From contig NZ_JBOCEG010000006.1 in the NCBI RefSeq assembly GCF_050586465.1, forward strand, positions 232,435 to 296,434: a DNA stretch of 64,000 nt, written 5' to 3'. This stretch comes from CAJXYS01 sp913063035 (GTDB lineage: Bacteria > Pseudomonadota > Alphaproteobacteria > Rhodobacterales > Rhodobacteraceae). The translations under genes and the position numbers were made by a program. Under the pieces are notes generated by a model. It was given only the letters and a program-made list of their open reading frames with translations. It did no database searches and had not been told where the DNA came from. Positions 27,289 through 35,840 of the stretch are shown here, one piece after another. How positions within the stretch are numbered: the first letter of the stretch is position 1; each line of letters opens with the position of its first letter.

Positions 27289-28449
27289 ATGGCCAGTAAC
27301 AGTGGCGGACCCTGGGGCGGCGGCGGCGGTGGCCGCGGCGGCGGCAACGGCGACGATCGCCGGCCCGGCGGCGGCGGACGGCGACCCGGCGACGGCGACC
27401 AGCCCCAGATCCCCGAGATCGACCAGATCGTGAAAAAAGGGCAGGAGCAGCTCCGCGTCCTGATGGGCGGCGGCGGCGGCAACCGGCCGGGCGGGCCCGG
27501 CGGTGGCGGCGGCGGGCCGCTCTTTTCCAAGAGCACCCTGACGCTCGCCGGGATCGTGGCGGTGGGGCTCTGGCTCTTCGCCTCCGTCTACACCGTCCGG
27601 CCCGAAGAGCAGTCGGTCGAGCTGTTCCTCGGCGAGTTCTCGTCGGTGGGCCAGCCGGGCCTCAACTTCGCGCCCTGGCCGATCGTCACCCACGAGATCG
27701 TCAACGTGACCAGCGAGCGCGTCGAGACGATCGGCGCGGGCGGCTCGGGCCGCATGTCGCAGGGGCTGATGCTGACCGGCGACGAGAACATCGTCGACAT
27801 CGACTTCCAGGTGGTCTGGAACATCAACGATCCGGCGCGGTTCCTGTTCAACCTGCGCGACCCGCAGGACACCATCAACGCGGTGTCGGAATCGGCCATG
27901 CGCGAGATCATCGCGCAGTCGCAGCTGGCCCCGATCCTGAACCGGGATCGTGGTCCGATCGCCGTGCGCCTGCGCGAAATGATCCAGTCGACCCTGAACG
28001 GCTACGACGCGGGCATCAACGTGGTCCGCGTGAACTTCGACAAGGCCGACCCGCCGAGCGAGGTCATCGACGCCTTCCGCGAGGTGCAGGCGGCCGAGCA
28101 GGAGCGCGACCGTCTCCAGAACGAGGCCGACGCCTACGCCAACACGGTGCTGGGGGCCGCGCGCGGTGAAGCCGCGCAGACCCTCGAACAGGCCGAAGCC
28201 TACCGCGCCCGTGTCGTCAACGAGGCGGAAGGTGAGGCGAGCCGCTTCACCGCCGTTCTCGAGGAATACGAGAAGGCACCCCAGGTGACCCGCCGGCGTC
28301 TTTACATCGAAACGATGGAGCGCGTGCTCGGCGACGTCGACAAGATCCTGCTGGAGCAGGGTCTCGGCGGCGAAGGCGGCAGCGGCGTCGTGCCCTACCT
28401 GCCGCTCAACGAGCTGCGGCGGAATACCAACGACGGAGGCTCGAACTGA
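27289..28449 (+). CDS. hflK: FtsH protease modulator HflK
   Basis: A 386-residue HflK. A Gly/Arg/Asp-rich disordered N-terminus of about 80 residues, typical of HflK, precedes a single transmembrane helix (TLAGIVAVGLWLFASVYTV). The SPFH/prohibitin domain and a charged coiled-coil region (AAEQERDRLQNEADAYAN) follow. HflK and HflC form a membrane cage around FtsH that modulates its proteolysis. Its stop overlaps the hflC ATG by one base. Confidence 0.95.
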   Translation: MASNSGGPWGGGGGGRGGGNGDDRRPGGGGRRPGDGDQPQIPEIDQIVKKGQEQLRVLMGGGGGNRPGGPGGGGGGPLFSKSTLTLAGIVAVGLWLFASVYTVRPEEQSVELFLGEFSSVGQPGLNFAPWPIVTHEIVNVTSERVETIGAGGSGRMSQGLMLTGDENIVDIDFQVVWNINDPARFLFNLRDPQDTINAVSESAMREIIAQSQLAPILNRDRGPIAVRLREMIQSTLNGYDAGINVVRVNFDKADPPSEVIDAFREVQAAEQERDRLQNEADAYANTVLGAARGEAAQTLEQAEAYRARVVNEAEGEASRFTAVLEEYEKAPQVTRRRLYIETMERVLGDVDKILLEQGLGGEGGSGVVPYLPLNELRRNTNDGGSN

Positions 28450-29339
28450 TGTCACGCACCACATTCATCCTGCCGGTCGTGGTCCTGCTGGTTGCGGCGG
28501 CCCTCTCGGCGATCTTCATCGTGGACGAACGCCAGAAGGTGCTCGTGCTCCAGTTCGGCCAGATCAAGGACGTCAAGGAAGACCCCGGTCTGGGCTTCAA
28601 GGTTCCGGTGATCCAGCAGGTCGTGCGCTACGACGACCGGATCCTGTCGATCGACACGCGCCCGCTCGAGGTGACGCCGCTGGACGATCGCCGGCTCGTC
28701 GTGGACGCCTTCGCGCGCTACCGGATCGAGGACGTGATCCGCTTCCGCCAGGCCGTCGGCGTGGGCGGCGTGCGCAGCGCCGAGAGCCGGCTGGAGCAGA
28801 TCCTGAACGCCATGACCCGCGAGGTCCTGGGTTCGGTGAATTCCAACGAGATCCTGTCGGTCGACCGGGCCGCGCTGATGGAACGCATCCGCGAGGGCGC
28901 GTCGAACGAGTCCGAGAACCTCGGGCTGGAAATCGTCGACGTCCGGCTCAAGCGCACCGACCTGCCGGAACAGAACCTCGAGGCGACCTTCGCCCGGATG
29001 CGCGCCGAGCGGGAACGCGAGGCCGCCGACGAGATCGCCCGCGGCAAGGAAGCCGCGACGCGGATCCGCGCCCAGGCCGACCGGACCCAGGTCGAGCTGG
29101 TCTCGGAGGCCGAGAAAGAGGCCAACATCGTCCGCGGTGAGGCCGACGCCCGGCGCAACGCGATCTTTGCCGAGGCCTTCGGCCAGGACGAGGAGTTCTT
29201 CGAGTTCTACCGCTCGCTCGCGGCCTATGAAAAAGCGCTGCAGGGACAGAACTCGTCGATGGTCATTTCCCCGGAAAGCGAGTTCTTCAAGTACCTGAAG
29301 TCGCAGTCCGGGACCGCCGGGGCGCCTGCCGCGCAATGA
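28449..29339 (+). CDS. hflC: FtsH protease modulator HflC
   Basis: A 296-residue HflC, partner of HflK. It has an N-terminal membrane anchor (TFILPVVVLLVAAALSAIFI), an SPFH domain (ERQKVLVLQFGQIK), a coiled coil rich in Arg/Glu/Ala (RAEREREAADEIARGKEAAT) and the YEKALQ segment near the end. The ATG is coupled to the hflK stop, and its own stop overlaps the next gene by four bases. Confidence 0.95.
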   Translation: MSRTTFILPVVVLLVAAALSAIFIVDERQKVLVLQFGQIKDVKEDPGLGFKVPVIQQVVRYDDRILSIDTRPLEVTPLDDRRLVVDAFARYRIEDVIRFRQAVGVGGVRSAESRLEQILNAMTREVLGSVNSNEILSVDRAALMERIREGASNESENLGLEIVDVRLKRTDLPEQNLEATFARMRAEREREAADEIARGKEAATRIRAQADRTQVELVSEAEKEANIVRGEADARRNAIFAEAFGQDEEFFEFYRSLAAYEKALQGQNSSMVISPESEFFKYLKSQSGTAGAPAAQ

Positions 29340-29530
29340 TCTCCGATCTCGTGACCGCACTCGGCCTCGTGGCCGTGATCGAGGGGCTGGTGCTTGCACT
29401 GGCCCCTCTGCGTTTCGAAGAGCTGCTGGCGTTCCTGCGCTCGCTCACGCCCGAGACCCGGCGCCTGATGGGCTTCGCCGCCATCTCCTTCGGCGTCTTC
29501 CTGATCGCGCTGGCCGGGCAGATCGGCTGA
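29336..29530 (+). CDS. DUF2065 small membrane protein
   Basis: A 64-residue protein with two hydrophobic helices (TALGLVAVIEGLVLALAP and LMGFAAISFGVFLIALAG) joined by RFEELLAFLRSLTPETRR. This matches DUF2065, which is frequently found directly after hflC. Translational coupling to hflC (ATGA overlap) suggests a role with the HflKC/FtsH complex, but no function is established. Confidence 0.88.
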   Translation: MISDLVTALGLVAVIEGLVLALAPLRFEELLAFLRSLTPETRRLMGFAAISFGVFLIALAGQIG

Positions 29531-29621
29531 CCGGTCCGCGGCCGGGGCGCATACCTCCTTGCAGCGGCTCGCAGACGGTGCTTGACTGCGCTGCGACGGC
29601 GTAAGCGGTATCGGAGTGCGT

Positions 29622-30533
29622 ATGCGACATGTGAGTCTTCCAGGGGCGGCCGTTCTGGCGGCGCTCGCCTGGTCCGGACCGGCCCGCGCGGCCGACCAGA
29701 CGGACAGCCAAGACCCTTGGATTGGCGCCGCCGCGGCGGTTTCCCATCAATTCGACAGCGACCTGGCGACCGGCGGCAGCATTTCCGTCACCCGCTGGAG
29801 CCTCGCGCCGCGGCTCGGTCGTGGCAACGGGCCGGGGGACGTCTTCGCACCGCTTTCGGTTGGAATGAGCCACTACGCCTTCGGGGCAGGCGGCGCGCTG
29901 GGCGCCGGGTCGGCCTGGGACGATATCGTCGATGTCCGGCTCAGCCTGCCGCTGGAGATCCGGCAGGGCGACCGGATGACCGCCCGCGTCATCCCGGGCA
30001 TCGCCTATTCCGGCGAAACGGGCGTCGCGGCCGGGGACGCGACCACGGTGAGCCTGCTCGCCGGTCTCGAGTGGCGGCTCAGCGACAGGCTCTCGGTGGG
30101 GCCCGGGCTGCAATGGTCGACGGAACTCGAGGACGAGGACAGCCTGACCCCGGTGGTTTTCCTGGATTGGGCGGTGACCGACCGGCTGTCGCTTTCGACG
30201 GGGTCGGGGCACGGCGTGTCCCGCGGGCCGGGGCTGACCCTGACCTGGCAGGCTCGCGACGACCTCGCGGTCGCGTTCTCGGGGCGCTACGAGAAGCGCC
30301 GCTTCCGGCTGGACGGGGACGGGCCGGCGCGCGGCGGCGTCGGCCAGGACGCCGCGGTGCCCCTGATGGTCACGGTCAACTACGCCCCGACCGCCGCGCT
30401 GCGGGTCACGGGCTTTGCCGGGGTCAAGCTGAACGGCGCGCTGCGGATGGAGGACGCGTCCGGCGCGACGCTCTCCTCCTCCGAGTACGATCCGGCCCCG
30501 GTTCTGGGCGCGGCGCTGTCGTTGCGCTTCTGA
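29622..30533 (+). CDS. Outer-membrane beta-barrel-like protein
   Basis: A 303-residue secreted protein. A signal peptide (RHVSLPGAAVLAALAWSGPARA) is followed by alternating hydrophobic/polar strands and a C-terminal Phe (ALSLRF), the usual terminal signature of outer-membrane barrels. Segments such as ISVTRWSLAPRLGRGNG and LSVGPGLQWSTELEDED look like barrel strands and loops. GGAG lies five bases before the ATG at 29622; an in-frame GTG at 29616 is less suitable. Exact family not recognised (possibly a DUF6268-like barrel). Confidence 0.65.
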   Translation: MRHVSLPGAAVLAALAWSGPARAADQTDSQDPWIGAAAAVSHQFDSDLATGGSISVTRWSLAPRLGRGNGPGDVFAPLSVGMSHYAFGAGGALGAGSAWDDIVDVRLSLPLEIRQGDRMTARVIPGIAYSGETGVAAGDATTVSLLAGLEWRLSDRLSVGPGLQWSTELEDEDSLTPVVFLDWAVTDRLSLSTGSGHGVSRGPGLTLTWQARDDLAVAFSGRYEKRRFRLDGDGPARGGVGQDAAVPLMVTVNYAPTAALRVTGFAGVKLNGALRMEDASGATLSSSEYDPAPVLGAALSLRF

Positions 30534-30568
30534 AATCCGGCGCCGGTCCGGGCGCGCAATTCCTTTGG

Positions 30569-30598
30569 TTGAAACCGGCGCCGCCATGCAGACATAGT
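30569..30598 (+). promoter_or_regulatory. Candidate degP promoter
   Basis: TTGAAA (30569-30574) and CATAGT (30593-30598) are separated by 18 bases. This leaves a long leader of about 125 bases before the degP start. No riboswitch or obvious attenuator was recognised in the leader. Confidence 0.4.
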
Positions 30599-30729
30599 GG
30601 GGACGGTCACGCCAATTTGACCGGCTCGCTGCGGGAAACCGTTGAATTGTGACTTTCGAGCCAAACATCTGGGGCGTGAGCAGGCATCGGCGCGTGCGCC
30701 GGTGAAGACCGATCAAGGAGGACAACCAA

Positions 30730-32196
30730 TTGAAACCCCGTACCACTAGCGTTGCAGTGCCGACGCGCATGCCGGTACGCGCCGCCGCGGCGCTGCTTCT
30801 GGGCCTCGCGCTCGTCATGGCGCAGGCGCTTGTCGCGACCGCGCGGCCGGCGCCCGACGGTTTCGCCGACCTGGTGGAGCGCGTCAGCCCCGCCGTGGTC
30901 AACATCACCACCACCACGACCATCGCGGCCAGCGATCAGCCCGGCCCGGTCGTCCCCGAGGGTTCGCCGCTCGAGGACTTCTTCCGCGATTTCATGGATC
31001 GCCAGCAGGATCGCCAGCGACCCCGCCGCGGCCAGGCGCTGGGCTCCGGTTTCGTGATCTCCGAGGATGGCTACATCGTCACGAACAACCACGTGATCGA
31101 GCAGGCCGACGAGATCCTGGCCGAGTTCCAGTCGGGACTCGAACTGAAGGCCGAGGTCGTCGGAACCGATCCGAACACCGACATCGCCCTCCTGAAGGTC
31201 CAGAGCGACGAACCGCTGCCCTTCGTCGATTTCGGCGACAGCGACATCATGCGCGTCGGCGAATGGGTGATCGCCATCGGCAACCCGCTCGGGCAGGGCT
31301 TCTCGGCCTCGGCCGGGATCGTCTCGGCGCGCAACCGCGAGCTCAGCGGCACCTATGACGATTTCATCCAGACCGACGCCGCGATCAACCGCGGCAATTC
31401 GGGCGGGCCGCTCTTCAACATGGACGGCGAGGTGGTCGGCGTGAACACCGCGATCCTCAGCCCGACGGGCGGGTCGATCGGCATCGGCTTCTCGATGGCC
31501 TCGAACGTGGTCACCAAGGTGGTCGCGCAGCTCAAGGAATACGGCGAGACCCGCCGCGGCTGGCTCGGCGTGCGGATCCAGGACGTGACCGACGACGTGG
31601 CCGAGGCGCTGGGCCTCGAGGGCGCGCGCGGCGCGCTCGTCACCGATGTCCCCGAGGGGCCGGCCATGGAGGCCGGTGTCGAGGCGGGCGACGTGATCCT
31701 GTCCTTCGACGGCGAGGAGGTCGCCGACACCCGCGAGCTGGTGCGGATGGTGGGCGATGCCGCTGTCGGCAAGACCGTCCGTGTCGTGGTGTTCCGCGAC
31801 GGAGGCACCGAGACGCTGAATGTCACGCTGGGCCGCCGCGAGGAAGCCGAGGGCATGGCGCCCGGCGCAGAACCCGAGCCCGAGGGGCCGACCGAGAAGG
31901 AGATGATGGGGCTCAGCCTGTCGGACCTGACGCCGGATCTGCGCGAGCAGCTCGGCCTTGGCGAGGAGGCCACCGGCCTCGTCGTCACCGATGTGGACGA
32001 GACCAGCGAGGCCTATGAAAAGGGGCTGCGCGCCGGCGACCTGATCGCCGAGGCCGGCCAGCAGAAGGTCGCGACGGTCGCCGATTTCGAGGATCGCGTC
32101 GAGGCCGCCCGCGAGGCCGGCCGCAAGTCGCTCTTGTTGCTGGTACGCCGGCAGGGCGAGCCGCGTTTCGTGGCGCTGTCGCTCTCGGACGGGTGA
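30730..32196 (+). CDS. degP: Do-family periplasmic serine endopeptidase DegP/DegQ-like
   Basis: A 488-residue HtrA-family protease/chaperone. An N-terminal hydrophobic signal or anchor (residues 16-37) precedes the trypsin-like domain with catalytic His121 (VTNNHV), Asp151 (NTDIALLK) and Ser224 (GNSGGP). Two PDZ domains follow (GWLGVRIQDV... and GLVVTDVDETSEAYEKGLRAGD). The start is a TTG, strongly supported by AAGGAGG about nine bases upstream. It follows the hflK-hflC group, forming an envelope protein quality-control neighbourhood. Confidence 0.95.
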   Translation: MKPRTTSVAVPTRMPVRAAAALLLGLALVMAQALVATARPAPDGFADLVERVSPAVVNITTTTTIAASDQPGPVVPEGSPLEDFFRDFMDRQQDRQRPRRGQALGSGFVISEDGYIVTNNHVIEQADEILAEFQSGLELKAEVVGTDPNTDIALLKVQSDEPLPFVDFGDSDIMRVGEWVIAIGNPLGQGFSASAGIVSARNRELSGTYDDFIQTDAAINRGNSGGPLFNMDGEVVGVNTAILSPTGGSIGIGFSMASNVVTKVVAQLKEYGETRRGWLGVRIQDVTDDVAEALGLEGARGALVTDVPEGPAMEAGVEAGDVILSFDGEEVADTRELVRMVGDAAVGKTVRVVVFRDGGTETLNVTLGRREEAEGMAPGAEPEPEGPTEKEMMGLSLSDLTPDLREQLGLGEEATGLVVTDVDETSEAYEKGLRAGDLIAEAGQQKVATVADFEDRVEAAREAGRKSLLLLVRRQGEPRFVALSLSDG

Positions 32197-32227
32197 CCGG
32201 CCGGCCGTCGCCTTGAATGGATCTTGG

Positions 32228-32252
32228 AAAGGGCGCCCGCCGGCGCCCTTTT
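32228..32252. terminator. Bidirectional rho-independent terminator
   Basis: A perfect 10-bp stem (AAAGGGCGCC at 32228-32237 with GGCGCCCTTT at 32242-32251) and CGCC loop end in TTTT on the plus strand; the minus strand has a short T-run as well. It lies between the convergent degP and lipoprotein genes. Confidence 0.82.
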
Positions 32253-32263
32253 CTGTGCCCGGG

Positions 32264-32797
32264 TCAGTCGGGAACCGGCGTGACCACGAGACCGAGCGCC
32301 CGCGCGGTCTCGAGAGAGACCAGCCCCGAGTCGAGCCCGCGCGGCGCCTGGTAGCGTCGCACCGCCGCGCGTGTGCGGGCGTCCATCGCGCCGTCGATCG
32401 GCCCCGGGTAGAGCCCGCGCGCGGCCAGCGCGCGCTGGAGCGCCGCGACGAAGGCCGCGTCCATCTCCGCCGGGCAGGGCGTTTCGAACCGGAGCGTCCG
32501 GCGCGGCGCGACGATCTCCTGGCGGGTTTCGCTGCGATAGACCGGCGGCGCGGTGCGCCGCCCCGCGGCGTCGGTCTGGGGGGGACGGACCAGGACCTGC
32601 TCGGTCACCGTCTCGACCACCGCCGGGGCCGTGTCGCGCCCCCAGCAGCTGCCGGGCGGCGCGCCGGGCGGCCCGCCCTCGGCCGCCGTGACGATCCGGG
32701 GCGCGCCCGGCGGGGGCGCCGGCCGTTGCTGGGCATCGGGCTGGCAGCCGGCCAGCAGCCCGGCGACCATCCCGACGATGTATCTTGGCGGAATCAC
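32264..32797 (-). CDS. Lipoprotein with peptidoglycan-binding domain
   Basis: A 177-residue protein with a lipobox at its N-terminus (VAGLLAGC, Cys18), indicating a lipid-anchored envelope protein. A Pro-rich linker is followed by a C-terminal peptidoglycan-binding-1-like repeat (FVAALQRALAARGLYPGPIDGAMDARTRAAVRRYQ). It is probably attached to the outer membrane and bound to the cell wall. Function beyond that is not evident. Confidence 0.78.
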   Translation of the reverse strand: MIPPRYIVGMVAGLLAGCQPDAQQRPAPPPGAPRIVTAAEGGPPGAPPGSCWGRDTAPAVVETVTEQVLVRPPQTDAAGRRTAPPVYRSETRQEIVAPRRTLRFETPCPAEMDAAFVAALQRALAARGLYPGPIDGAMDARTRAAVRRYQAPRGLDSGLVSLETARALGLVVTPVPD

Positions 32798-32868
32798 GGC
32801 GTGCGGCCCTCGCGCTGATGCGTCGGGGGCAGGCTACGCGCTGGCGCGCCCGGGCGGAAGCCTTGCCG

Positions 32869-33228
32869 TCAGCCCGGCGCGGTCAGCCGGTCGAGCAGGG
32901 GCGAGATGTCCTCGACCGTCTCGGCGATGACATGGGCGACGCCGGCCTCGCGCTGCAGCCGCCCCGTCACCCGCAGGAGCCGCCCGGCGATCACCGCCCG
33001 GCGGAACCGCTGGAAGGTCTTGGCCCAGACGATCACGTTGGCCACGCCGGTCTCGTCCTCGAGCGTGACGAAGACCACGCCCTTGGCGGTGCCCGGGCGC
33101 TGGCGCACCAGGACCAGCCCGGCGACGGTGACGCGCGCGCCGTCGGGCGGCTCGTCGAGACGTGCATGGGGCAGCGCCGCGGGCGGGCGCGGCCAGCGGC
33201 CGGGGGCAGGGGAAACCGGGCTGTCCAT
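32869..33228 (-). CDS. Stand-alone C-terminal OB-fold fragment of error-prone DNA polymerase DnaE2
   Basis: A 119-residue protein matching only the C-terminal OB-fold region of DnaE2 (the ImuA-ImuB-DnaE2 translesion polymerase): [49 protein letters not shown] and [14 protein letters not shown]. The PHP, catalytic palm, fingers and beta-clamp regions are absent. The usual DnaE2 C-terminal end after this region is also missing. The ATG at 33228 is immediately preceded by an alphaproteobacterial LexA box, so the remnant keeps SOS control. It is either a deletion relic of an imuAB-dnaE2 cassette or a repurposed small ssDNA/protein-binding factor. Confidence 0.7.
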   Translation of the reverse strand: MDSPVSPAPGRWPRPPAALPHARLDEPPDGARVTVAGLVLVRQRPGTAKGVVFVTLEDETGVANVIVWAKTFQRFRRAVIAGRLLRVTGRLQREAGVAHVIAETVEDISPLLDRLTAPG

Positions 33229-33694
<466 letters not shown>

Positions 33695-33695
<1 letters not shown>

Positions 33696-34435
33696 TGGCC
33701 GGCCGGGCGCCGCGTCCGCGCCTGCGCGGCCTGGCCCGCGGCGCGGGCCTGGCCGCCGGCCTGTGGCTGGCAGGCGCCCTGGCCTCGGCGGCGCAGGACA
33801 TCGCGGCCGCGGCCTACGACGCCCCGACCACGCGCTATGCCCATGGCGTGCTGGGCGACGCGATCGAGCATGGCGCGCTGGTGCTGACCCTGACCGACGG
33901 GCGCCGCAGCCGCATCGTCCTGCCCGAGACCCGCGTCTTCGAGGATACCGCGCCGCGCCTCGCCGATCTCGACGGCGACGGCGGGCCGGAAGTGATCGTG
34001 GTCGAGAGCGATCTCTCGCGGGGCGCCCGGCTCGCGGTCTACGACGCGGACGGCCTCGTCGCCGCGACCCCCTTCATCGGCCAGCGCAACCGCTGGCTCG
34101 CGCCGCTGGGCGTGGCCGATCTCGATGGCGACGGCGCCATGGAAATTGCCTATGTCGACAGGCCGCACCTGGCCCGGGTGCTGCGCGTCTGGCGCTTCGC
34201 GGAGGGCACGCTGCGCGCGGTGGCCGCGGCCCCCGGCCACACCAACCACCGGATCGGCGAGCGCCATATCTCGGGCGGCCTGCGCGATTGCGGCGCCGGG
34301 CCCGAGATCGTGACCGCGACCCCCGCCTGGACCGGCCTCCTGGCGACGCGCCTCCGGAAGGGCGTGCTCGAAAGCCGCGCCATCGCGCCGGCGGCGGGCG
34401 CGGCCGAGTTCGCCGCGGCGCTCGCCTGCCGCTGA
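33695..34435 (+). CDS. Secreted FG-GAP/VCBS-repeat protein
   Basis: A 246-residue exported protein. A basic and hydrophobic N-terminus (GLARGAGLAAGLWLAGALASAAQ) is a probable signal peptide. The mature part contains at least two FG-GAP-like calcium-binding repeats (LADLDGDGGPEVIVVESD and VADLDGDGAMEIAYVD), as in beta-propeller proteins. Its start is coupled to the ferredoxin stop, a tight arrangement whose functional meaning is unclear. Confidence 0.8.
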
Positions 34436-34468
34436 GCCTCTCCAGGTGGTCGAAATATCCTCGGGGGT

Positions 34469-34489
34469 CCGGGGGCAGACAGCCCCCGG
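34469..34489. terminator. Intergenic GC hairpin between convergent genes
   Basis: A perfect 8-bp stem (CCGGGGGC, loop AGACA, GCCCCCGG) lies in the short interval between the FG-GAP gene and purD. The preceding AATATCCTCGGGGG resembles a repeat often seen downstream of genes in Roseobacter-group genomes. No T-tract is present, so termination would be weak or factor-assisted. Confidence 0.45.
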
Positions 34490-34501
34490 TCCGCGGCCCG
34501 C

Positions 34502-35767
34502 TCAGCCGAGCGCGCGCCAGCCGATGTCGCGCCGGGCATAGCCTTCGGGCCAGTCGATGGCATCGACCATCGCGTAGACGCGGTCGCGGGCCTCGGCGAG
34601 GCTCGCACCGCGCGCGGTGACGTTCAGCACCCGCCCGCCGCTGGCGACGAGCCTGCCGCCCTCGCGCCGCGTCCCGGCATGGAAGACCATCTCGCTGCTG
34701 GTCTCCGGCAGCCCCTCGAGGCCACGGATCTCGCTGCCTTTCTCGTAGGCGCCGGGATAGCCCGCGGCCGCCATCACCACGGTCATGGCGTGATCCTCGG
34801 CCCAGTGCACCCGGGCCGCGTCCAGCCGGCCCTCGGCGCAGGCCTGCATCAGGTCGAAGGCCTGCGCGCCGAGCCGCATCATCAGGACCTGGGCTTCGGG
34901 ATCGCCGAAGCGGACATTGTATTCCACCAGCCGCGGCCGCCCGTCGCGGATCATCAGCCCGGCATAGAGCACGCCGCGATAGGGCGTGCCGCGCCGGGCC
35001 ATCTCGGCCACGGTGGGCCTGACGATCTCGTCGAGCGCGCGCGCGGCGACCTCGGGGGTCATCACCGGGGCCGGCGAATAGGCTCCCATGCCGCCCGTGT
35101 TGGGTCCGGTATCGCCCTCGCCGATGCGCTTGTGGTCCTGCGCGGTGCCGATGGGCAAAACGGTCTCGCCGTCGCAGAGCACGAAGAAGCTCGCCTCCTC
35201 GCCGGTCATGAACTCCTCGATCACCACCTCGGCCCCGGCGCCCCCGAAAGCGCCGCCGAACATCTCGTCGATGGCGGCCTCGGCCGCGTCGACCGTTTCG
35301 GCCACGACCACGCCCTTGCCGGCGGCGAGCCCGTCGGCCTTGACCACGATCGGCGCGCCCTGCGCGCGGACGTAATCCTTCGCGGGCCCTGCCGCGGCAA
35401 ACCGGGCCCAGGCTGCCGTGGGCGCGCCGCAGGCATCGCAGATTTCCTTGGTGAAGCTTTTCGAGGCCTCGAGCCGCGCCGCCGCCGCCGAGGGGCCGAA
35501 GACCGCGATCCCGGCGGCGTCGAGCGTGTCGGCCACGCCGGCGGCCAGCGGCGCCTCGGGGCCGATGACGACGAAATCGACCGCGTTCTCGGCGCAGAAA
35601 TCCGCGACGACGCCCCCGTCCTCGATGTCTATGTCGGCGCATTCCGCGATCTCGTCGATCCCGGCATTGCCCGGCGCGCAGATCAGCCGGTCGCATTTCG
35701 GGTTCTGCAGGATCGCCCAGGCCAGCGCATGTTCGCGTCCGCCGCCGCCCAGTACCAGGATGTTCAT
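34502..35767 (-). CDS. purD: Phosphoribosylamine-glycine ligase
   Basis: A 421-residue GAR synthetase, the second step of purine synthesis (ATP-grasp). The opening MNILVLGGGGREHALAWAI is the family hallmark, followed by GPEAPLAAG, KADGLAAGKGV and GPNTGGMGAYSPAP. The metal and ATP site is VEYNVRFGDPEAQ. The start ATG at 35767 is fixed by the family N-terminus. It is divergent from xseA. Confidence 0.97.
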   Translation of the reverse strand: MNILVLGGGGREHALAWAILQNPKCDRLICAPGNAGIDEIAECADIDIEDGGVVADFCAENAVDFVVIGPEAPLAAGVADTLDAAGIAVFGPSAAAARLEASKSFTKEICDACGAPTAAWARFAAAGPAKDYVRAQGAPIVVKADGLAAGKGVVVAETVDAAEAAIDEMFGGAFGGAGAEVVIEEFMTGEEASFFVLCDGETVLPIGTAQDHKRIGEGDTGPNTGGMGAYSPAPVMTPEVAARALDEIVRPTVAEMARRGTPYRGVLYAGLMIRDGRPRLVEYNVRFGDPEAQVLMMRLGAQAFDLMQACAEGRLDAARVHWAEDHAMTVVMAAAGYPGAYEKGSEIRGLEGLPETSSEMVFHAGTRREGGRLVASGGRVLNVTARGASLAEARDRVYAMVDAIDWPEGYARRDIGWRALG

Positions 35768-35782
35768 CGCGCGCTCCCCCGC

Positions 35783-35811
35783 TTGGCCCCGCCGTTGGCG
35801 CGTTCTAAGGT
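35783..35811 (+). promoter_or_regulatory. Candidate xseA promoter
   Basis: TTGGCC (35783-35788) and TAAGGT (35806-35811) are separated by 17 bases in the purD-xseA divergent interval. The -10 match is weak. Confidence 0.3.
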
Positions 35812-35840
35812 GCCCCCGTGAGAGACGCAAGCGAGGCACG

